DNA from: Pleurocapsa sp. MO_226.B13 | GTDB taxonomy: Bacteria; Cyanobacteriota; Cyanobacteriia; Cyanobacteriales; Xenococcaceae | Direction of reading: 5' to 3' | DNA: 16,538 nucleotides | Assembly: GCA_030064795.1 (NCBI GenBank) | Contig: JASJEI010000252.1 | Span: forward strand, 1 to 16,538 | Part shown: positions 13,928 through 16,538 of the stretch, piece by piece | Position numbering within the stretch: position 1 is the stretch's first letter | How the letters are laid out: every line of letters begins with the position of its first letter | Made by a program: the position numbers and the translations under genes | The notes under the pieces: generated by a model | Told to the model about the DNA's origin: nothing | The model's input: the letters and a program-made list of their open reading frames with translations, nothing else | Databases searched by the model: none

Positions 13928-14051
13928 AGCTTTAATTGTAATTAATCTTGCTCCTGACCCCCCAACCTGATAACCTAATGGATGTTTTGCTTTATTTATG
14001 ATGGCTGTTAATTAATTGAAAAATTGAGATCGACTGATGCCGTTTTTCAGA

Positions 14052-14070
14052 GATTAGCGATCGCCTAATC
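14052..14070. promoter_or_regulatory. HIP1-centred inverted repeat just before pyrB
   Basis: GATTAG and CTAATC flank CGATCGC, forming a 19-base hairpin or near-palindrome only 11 bases upstream of the pyrB ATG, where a ribosome-binding site would lie. It could be a regulator site, a leader hairpin that hinders translation, or a chance extension of a HIP1 site. Confidence 0.35.
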
Positions 14071-14081
14071 AGTAATTATTT

Positions 14082-15077
14082 ATGGCAACTACTACCTGGA
14101 CTAGACGACATATTCTGTCGCTGAGCGATTTCTCGGCGACAGAATATGATACGGTATTGCAGACAGCGGCGGGATTTCAAAAAGTACTTTCAGGAAGAAC
14201 CAAAAAAGTTCCCGCACTTCAAGGAAGAGTAGTGGCAAATATGTTTTTTGAACCCTCTACTCGTACCCGCAGTAGCTTTGAATTGGCAGCTAAAAGACTT
14301 TCAGCCGATATTCTCAATTTTTCTCCTGGAACTTCTTCTTTAACTAAAGGCGAAACTATTTTAGATACGGCAAAGACCTATTTAGCAATGGGTGCAGACA
14401 TTATGGTGATTCGTCATCAGCAAGCAGGAGTACCCCAGACGATCGCACGAGAAATGGATCGGCTCAATTCTGGAGTGACAATTCTCAATGCAGGAGATGG
14501 TTTACACCAACATCCTTCTCAGGCGTTACTAGATCTCTATACGATTACTTCTGTCTTGGATCGAGATAATCCTCGTTTAGAATTGTTAGCAGGAAAAAAA
14601 ATCGCGATCGTCGGCGATATACTCCATTCTAGGGTAGCCCGTTCTAATATTTATAGTCTGGTAACAGCAGGAGTTGAGGTTCATTTGGCCGCACCGCCAA
14701 CTCTCTTACCCAAAGATTTTTTAAAGCTAGTCGATGGTCAATATCGGGGTAAATTATTTCTCCACTGGGAATTAAATCCAGCCTTAGAAGCGGCCGATTT
14801 TGTGATGACACTACGCTTGCAAAAAGAACGGATGACGGCTAATTTTATACCCAGTCTGAGGGAATATCATCAAGGGTTTGGCATTACTCGCGATCGCCTT
14901 AAATTGTGCAAACCTAATGTTAAACTGCTTCATCCAGGCCCGACAAATCGCGGAGTAGAAATAACCTCCGACTTAATGGACGACCCCAATTTGAGTCTAA
15001 TTCCCCAACAGGTAACTAACGGTGTAGCGACGCGCATGGCATTATTGTATTTAATTGGTATTAACGATAGTCAGTAA
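14082..15077 (+). CDS. pyrB: Aspartate carbamoyltransferase, catalytic chain
   Basis: Joins carbamoyl phosphate and L-aspartate to carbamoyl aspartate, the committed step of pyrimidine synthesis in the cytoplasm. The 331 residues show the carbamoyl-phosphate signature [13 protein letters not shown] (55-67), SLTKGE with K89, VIRHQQAG (109-116) and [17 protein letters not shown] (139-155), plus the aspartate-binding [10 protein letters not shown] and [10 protein letters not shown] (284-293, corresponding to the HPLPR region of E. coli). These distinguish it from ornithine carbamoyltransferase. No regulatory chain (pyrI) is visible nearby. Length is slightly above E. coli PyrB (311), as common in cyanobacteria. 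No clear Shine-Dalgarno sequence; a HIP1 hairpin sits at that position. Confidence 0.97.
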   Translation: MATTTWTRRHILSLSDFSATEYDTVLQTAAGFQKVLSGRTKKVPALQGRVVANMFFEPSTRTRSSFELAAKRLSADILNFSPGTSSLTKGETILDTAKTYLAMGADIMVIRHQQAGVPQTIAREMDRLNSGVTILNAGDGLHQHPSQALLDLYTITSVLDRDNPRLELLAGKKIAIVGDILHSRVARSNIYSLVTAGVEVHLAAPPTLLPKDFLKLVDGQYRGKLFLHWELNPALEAADFVMTLRLQKERMTANFIPSLREYHQGFGITRDRLKLCKPNVKLLHPGPTNRGVEITSDLMDDPNLSLIPQQVTNGVATRMALLYLIGINDSQ

Positions 15078-15159
15078 AATAGTAATTTTCAAAAACTAGC
15101 CATCAGAGATTACCGAGGCTAAAATCGTGTGGAAATAATTGGGTGGGACACAAATTTCT

Positions 15160-15933
15160 ATGCACGATTCTTTAGGAGAAGTAAACGCCAGTCAGATCGA
15201 TTTGATTGATGTTTTGGCTGATATTCGACTGATTAATGTTACTGAAATTAAAATTATTCAAGAAGTAGTCGGTTTTATTGATGCCAATTATCAGGAACAT
15301 AAATCAATGATTCCTTCAGCAAAAGTTGCTGCTTTAATTCTTAATCGGGATGAAATACCCAATCTTTATGCTACCTCCTTTAGAGGTCACAATAATCAAG
15401 TATTAGAGTTTCAAAATCAATTTGGTATCTGTGGCTTCAAAATTAGAGAAAATCTGGTACCCTGGGCATTAGATAAAGTAATTAGAGCGGGATTGTCCCA
15501 AAATTTGCAACAAGATTTGACCATGGCAATCGATACTTCTAGAAGTCCTACACCATTAGACGACCGAAATCTTTTAGAAATATTGGCGACGATTGATTTG
15601 GCTAATGTTGCAGAGTTTCAGGTAATCAAAGAAGCTGTCAATTGTGTTAATGAAAACTACCCTCAAGCGGCCAGACAAATTAATTTATCCGATGTTTGTG
15701 CTTTAGTTCTCAACCACGACGCTGTAACTTCTCTCTACGCAACTTCGGCAGAAGAATACGATGAATTGAAAGCTACTTATATTGCTCAACATCAACCTCA
15801 AGTCAATCAAATTATTCGCCAGATGATCGAAAAAATTAATCAAGAGGGTTCGGAATATAGCTTTAGTCATGATTCTTTGGTTGCAGTAAATTTTCAAAGA
15901 CGTAAAAAGTTAACTAAATTCTGGAATATTTAA
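15160..15933 (+). CDS. Tandem ComFB-like domain protein
   Basis: A 257-residue soluble protein from ATG 15160 (a TTG at 15139 would add seven residues). It contains an internal duplication: residues 14-73 and 137-196 align without gaps over 60 positions with 25 identities. Each copy ends in the pattern A-x-x-L-N-(R/H)-D-x-x-x-x-LYATS (LILNRDEIPNLYATS and LVLNHDAVTSLYATS) and starts NVxE followed by a helix. This pattern fits the late-competence ComFB family (PF10719), whose single-domain cyanobacterial members have been reported to bind cyclic dinucleotides and influence cell size or competence. A linker of about 63 residues separates the copies, and a basic tail (RRKKLTK) ends the protein. 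It lies 61-82 bases after pyrB on the same strand, possibly on the same transcript. The ComFB assignment is by recognition, not search, so it is moderate. Confidence 0.62.
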   Translation: MHDSLGEVNASQIDLIDVLADIRLINVTEIKIIQEVVGFIDANYQEHKSMIPSAKVAALILNRDEIPNLYATSFRGHNNQVLEFQNQFGICGFKIRENLVPWALDKVIRAGLSQNLQQDLTMAIDTSRSPTPLDDRNLLEILATIDLANVAEFQVIKEAVNCVNENYPQAARQINLSDVCALVLNHDAVTSLYATSAEEYDELKATYIAQHQPQVNQIIRQMIEKINQEGSEYSFSHDSLVAVNFQRRKKLTKFWNI

Positions 15934-15992
15934 ATATTTAACAGTAATTAGCTGTTAGCAAATATTTGGACTTTGGACAAACAGCAAAATGA

Positions 15993-16020
15993 TTCGCGAA
16001 ATTCATTCGCGAACTTTTAC
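15993..16020 (+). terminator. Hairpin behind the ComFB-like gene
   Basis: TTCGCGAA (15993-16000), a 5-base loop ATTCA, and TTCGCGAA (16006-16013) form a perfect 8-bp stem followed by CTTTTACT. It is a plausible, if weak, terminator 59 bases after the stop. The unit TTCGCGAA is itself palindromic. Confidence 0.5.
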
Positions 16021-16049
16021 TCAATAATTAGTGTCTAGGATGGAGCTGA

Positions 16050-16427
16050 TTAGACCGCAATCGGTGGGGATGGTTCTGGCTTTTTCCCTTTTTTCCCTTT
16101 TTTAATGACCTCATGACGAGTTCTTGGTGTTTGAACCTGAGCTTTAGCTCTACCAGAAGAAAAACCTCGACGTTTGGGAAAATTGGTTGGTGTCCCAATC
16201 TCGCTAATTATTCGCTTCAGATCTCTTTGAACCTGAGAAGGAGTGAGAAAACCTTCGGTCTTTTGAGGTAAATAACGTTCCCAGGGTCGGGGTAAAGTCA
16301 GAGCCAATTTTCGTGCTGCCCATAATTGAACATAAGCCCTCAAGCTTAGTTGCACCCAATTCTCTTCATGTTCGACTTCGGGAGTACCACTGGCATTAAG
16401 CAACAATCTTTGTTTGCCAACAGCGAG
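16050..16427 (-). CDS. 3' exon of a DDE transposase, C-terminal part
   Basis: About 125 codons of a transposase C-terminus are present on the minus strand, starting LAVGKQRLLLNASGTPEVEH just after the group II intron. The blocks ENWVQLSLRAYVQLW, LPRPWERYLP, TPSQVQRDLKRII and a basic, Pro/Arg-rich tail (KRRGFSSGRAKAQ, RTRHEVIKKGKKGKKPEP) match the C-terminus of a cyanobacterial DDE (IS701-like, NF041680-type) transposase as I remember it; the exact family is less sure. The catalytic part would lie upstream, outside the window. Because the intron is in the same orientation and the frame continues immediately at its 3' end, splicing could restore a complete transposase. An apparent TTG start at 16406 is only a reading artefact. 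Confidence 0.75.
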   Translation of the reverse strand, partial: LAVGKQRLLLNASGTPEVEHEENWVQLSLRAYVQLWAARKLALTLPRPWERYLPQKTEGFLTPSQVQRDLKRIISEIGTPTNFPKRRGFSSGRAKAQVQTPRTRHEVIKKGKKGKKPEPSPPIAV

Positions 16428-16538
16428 ATATTAGAGTCGAGGAGGGTATTTCTACCTCTCCCCTCTCCTCCGAAACCGTGCATGAAAGTTTTCCCTTCAC
16501 ACGGCTACTCAATGTGTTTGCCAATTGTCTGATGCGGA
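16428..16538 (-). mobile_element. 3' end of a group II intron (domains V and VI), partial
   Basis: On the minus strand, 16508 down to 16472 reads as intron domain V: the catalytic AGC in GTAGCCGTGTG, AAGG-GAAAA-CTTT as the upper stem and loop, then CATGCACGGTTTC closing the lower stem. Domain VI follows: GGAGGAGAGGGGAGAGG, a TAGAAATA loop and CCCTCCTCGACTCTAATAT at the 3' end. I recognise this combination from bacterial and cyanobacterial group II introns. The intron (domains I-IV and any reverse transcriptase) continues beyond the window. The 3' splice point is within about 3 bases of 16428. The loop GAAAA and the extra base pair position at the stem foot make this domain V a little longer than the usual 34 nucleotides. 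Confidence 0.85.

Noticed and set aside
16350..16532. Plus-strand frame of 60 codons at the right edge
   Set aside because: It overlaps the group II intron 3' domains and the transposase exon on the other strand and has no protein-like motifs.

Overview
The window is cyanobacterial. The octamer GCGATCGC (HIP1), over-represented in many cyanobacterial genomes, occurs roughly twenty times. The housekeeping genes (gap2-type GAPDH, a tandem ComFB-like protein, murC-murB-ybaB, plant-type glutathione peroxidase, a cyanobacterial-style transglutaminase) read as cyanobacterial proteins. The genus cannot be fixed from this; a unicellular or baeocyte-forming lineage is only a guess. No rRNA, tRNA or CRISPR array was seen.

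Left part (1 to about 2857): a more GC-rich accessory stretch (about 53% G+C in one 60-base sample, against about 33% in a sample just beyond the insertion sequence). It holds a decayed IS1182-type transposase with one nonsense codon, two frameshifts and a lost C-terminus, an intact class I methyltransferase, a small P-loop kinase-like ATPase, and the C-terminal stump of a second methyltransferase, all on the minus strand. The stretch ends exactly at an IS630-family element (2858-4043) with inverted ends, flanking TA dinucleotides and a transposase split over two overlapping frames.

Middle (4081-9792): ordinary chromosomal genes on the plus strand: a transglutaminase-like protease, a 52-residue Pmp3/YqaE-type (UPF0057) membrane peptide, an MscS-type mechanosensitive channel and a GtrB/DPM-like membrane glycosyltransferase. 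After these come a NagB-type glucosamine-6-phosphate deaminase (minus) and a divergent glutathione peroxidase (plus). The spaces between genes carry small cyanobacterial repeats and terminators built from paired HIP1 sites.

Right-middle (9454-15933): the minus-strand cell-wall cluster murC, murB, ybaB faces away from gap2 (Calvin cycle/gluconeogenic GAPDH). pyrB (pyrimidine synthesis) and a two-domain ComFB-like protein follow on the plus strand. MurC and MurB act on UDP-MurNAc precursors, and the nearby NagB links amino-sugar and glycolytic pools.

Right edge (16050-16538): the 3' part of a DDE transposase gene lies directly downstream of the 3' end (domains V and VI) of a group II intron that runs out of the window. 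Intron and transposase are on the same strand. I did not find a clearly new biological system. The most interesting items are the same-strand intron inside a transposase, the IS630 element at a compositional junction, the tandem ComFB-like protein, the 20-bp palindromic dispersed repeat and the HIP1-built terminators.
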